The notes under the pieces: model-generated
Database searches by the model: none
The model's input: only the letters and a program-made list of their open reading frames with translations
Told to the model about the DNA's origin: nothing
Program-made: the position numbers and the translations under genes
Origin: Kiritimatiellia bacterium
GTDB taxonomy: Bacteria > Verrucomicrobiota > Kiritimatiellia > RFP12 > UBA1067
DNA: 5,960 bases
Assembly: GCA_017430155.1 (NCBI GenBank)
Contig: JAFRNO010000762.1
Span: 1-5,960, forward strand
Reading direction: 5' to 3'
Shown here: one piece after another, positions 5,315-5,960 of the stretch
Numbering within the stretch: the first letter of the stretch is position 1
Layout of the letters: each line of letters starts with the position of its first letter

Positions 5315-5960
5315 AGATCTTCGCGCACTCGTTGCAGAGCGGATGGAGGGCGGGCTCGTCCTCCTCGATGTCCGCGAAGCGCGACACTGGCTCGACGAAA
5401 TAATTGTCGGTGTGGTCGTCGTTGACCTTCGAGACCTCCCCGACCACGCAGTCCCCCGTGCCCTGCTCGGGGCCGAAGATGTGGGAGATGTACGGCGAGA
5501 GCGTGATCGAGTTGCCCTTCTTCACGATGATCTTCTCGCCGGGCTTGAAGACGCGCTCGATGCCGTCCATCCAGACATGGACGTCCGTGTCGAGAAGCGC
5601 GCCCGTCTGCGGGTCCGCGTTCCACAGCAGGACGTAGATGTCGCCGCCCGCGCGGTTGATGATGTCCTCGGACTTGAAGACGTGGTAGTGGTTCGGCAGG
5701 CGCTGGCCTTCCTTCATCACGATGTACTTCTCGCAATACGGCACGCCCACCTTGGGATCGCTCAGGAGACCGTTCCGCACCGTGTAGAGGACGGCGCCGA
5801 GCTTCGCGAAGTCGCCGCTGCCGAAGTCCGTGATGTCCCAGCCGAGCTCGACCTTCCGCACCGTGTCGAGCTGGTCGCGCTTGGCCTTCCAGTCCTCCAG
5901 CGACCAGTAGGCCATGTCGGGCAGGCGGATGTTGCTCGCGGCCAGGAGGTTCTCGGCCCA
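5313..5960 (-). CDS. D-lyxose ketol-isomerase (cupin), N-terminus outside the window
   Basis: This cytoplasmic metal-dependent isomerase interconverts D-lyxose and D-xylulose (EC 5.3.1.15); some relatives also act on D-mannose/D-fructose. The sequence resembles the E. coli O157 enzyme Z5688 as I recall it, notably SEDIINRAGGDIYVLLWNAD, VGEVSKVNDDHTDNYF and IEEDEPALHPLCNE. Counting from the Met encoded at 5915, the metal ligands are probably H76, H78, E83 (HYHVFKSE) and H145, which matches the spacing of H103, H105, E110 and H171 in the E. coli protein. That Met is unlikely to be the real start. The frame stays open to the window edge, and the 15 residues before it (WAENLLAASNIRLPD) align with the N-terminal helix of the E. 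coli protein, so the gene probably begins a few codons beyond 5960. It is the most upstream visible gene of the operon with the beta-helix and deacetylase genes. Confidence 0.9.
   Translation of the reverse strand, partial: WAENLLAASNIRLPDMAYWSLEDWKAKRDQLDTVRKVELGWDITDFGSGDFAKLGAVLYTVRNGLLSDPKVGVPYCEKYIVMKEGQRLPNHYHVFKSEDIINRAGGDIYVLLWNADPQTGALLDTDVHVWMDGIERVFKPGEKIIVKKGNSITLSPYISHIFGPEQGTGDCVVGEVSKVNDDHTDNYFVEPVSRFADIEEDEPALHPLCNECAKI

Noticed and set aside
1225..5316. A plus-strand open frame of about 4 kb (1363 codons) antisense to lysS, the deacetylase and the beta-helix gene
   Set aside because: It is codon-aligned antisense to all three genes. In that register a stop arises only where a sense gene uses TTA, CTA or TCA, codons that GC-rich genes rarely use. 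Its translation is rich in Arg, Val, Leu, His and Glu with no recognisable domain, while the minus-strand genes have clear family motifs.
5302..5736. N-terminal extension of the beta-helix gene to 5736
   Set aside because: The extra 145 residues are a shifted-frame reading of the lyxose isomerase gene. The ATG at 5301 has a ribosome binding site and begins a clear signal peptide.

Overview
The window looks like chromosomal DNA of a GC-rich, probably anaerobic, glycan-degrading bacterium. Hand counts give about 63-70% GC in the minus-strand genes. A PVC-superphylum host (Kiritimatiellota, Lentisphaerota or Verrucomicrobiota type) is my best guess. It rests on the style of the intergenic repeats, the lysyl-tRNA synthetase and deacetylase sequence types, and a secreted beta-helix glycan enzyme. 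The rubredoxin favours an anaerobe. The placement is an inference, not a database result.

Layout. Positions 19-1143 (plus strand) encode a DUF1016/YhcG-type PDDEXK nuclease, whose first third is much more AT-rich than the rest of the window. Positions 1144-1263 are a convergent intergenic spacer packed with short repeats and perfect hairpins. Everything after that is on the minus strand. Reading in the direction of transcription (high to low coordinates), the first group is a D-lyxose isomerase (5960-5313, N-terminus outside the window), a secreted GH28-like beta-helix protein (5301-3895) and a PIG-L-type deacetylase (3891-2968). These are spaced by 11 and 3 bases and form a clear operon. A 107-base gap follows, holding a good sigma70-type promoter and a leader hairpin. 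The second group is a 45-residue rubredoxin (2860-2723) and lysS (2718-1264), separated by 4 bases.

How the genes may work together. The three upstream genes suggest a small carbohydrate-use operon: an exported polysaccharide-cleaving enzyme, a zinc deacetylase that could remove N-acetyl groups from amino sugars or a similar conjugate, and a cytoplasmic aldose-ketose isomerase. The substrate cannot be read from the sequence. Rubredoxin-lysS is a separate housekeeping/redox unit with its own promoter. The nuclease gene is unrelated and may have been acquired horizontally.

I see no RNA genes, CRISPR arrays, insertion sequences or phage genes. The most useful second-look items are the repeat/hairpin spacer, the short rubredoxin gene, the altered lysine-pocket motif in LysRS, the GH28-like enzyme lacking the usual catalytic-region His, and the composition shift inside the nuclease gene.
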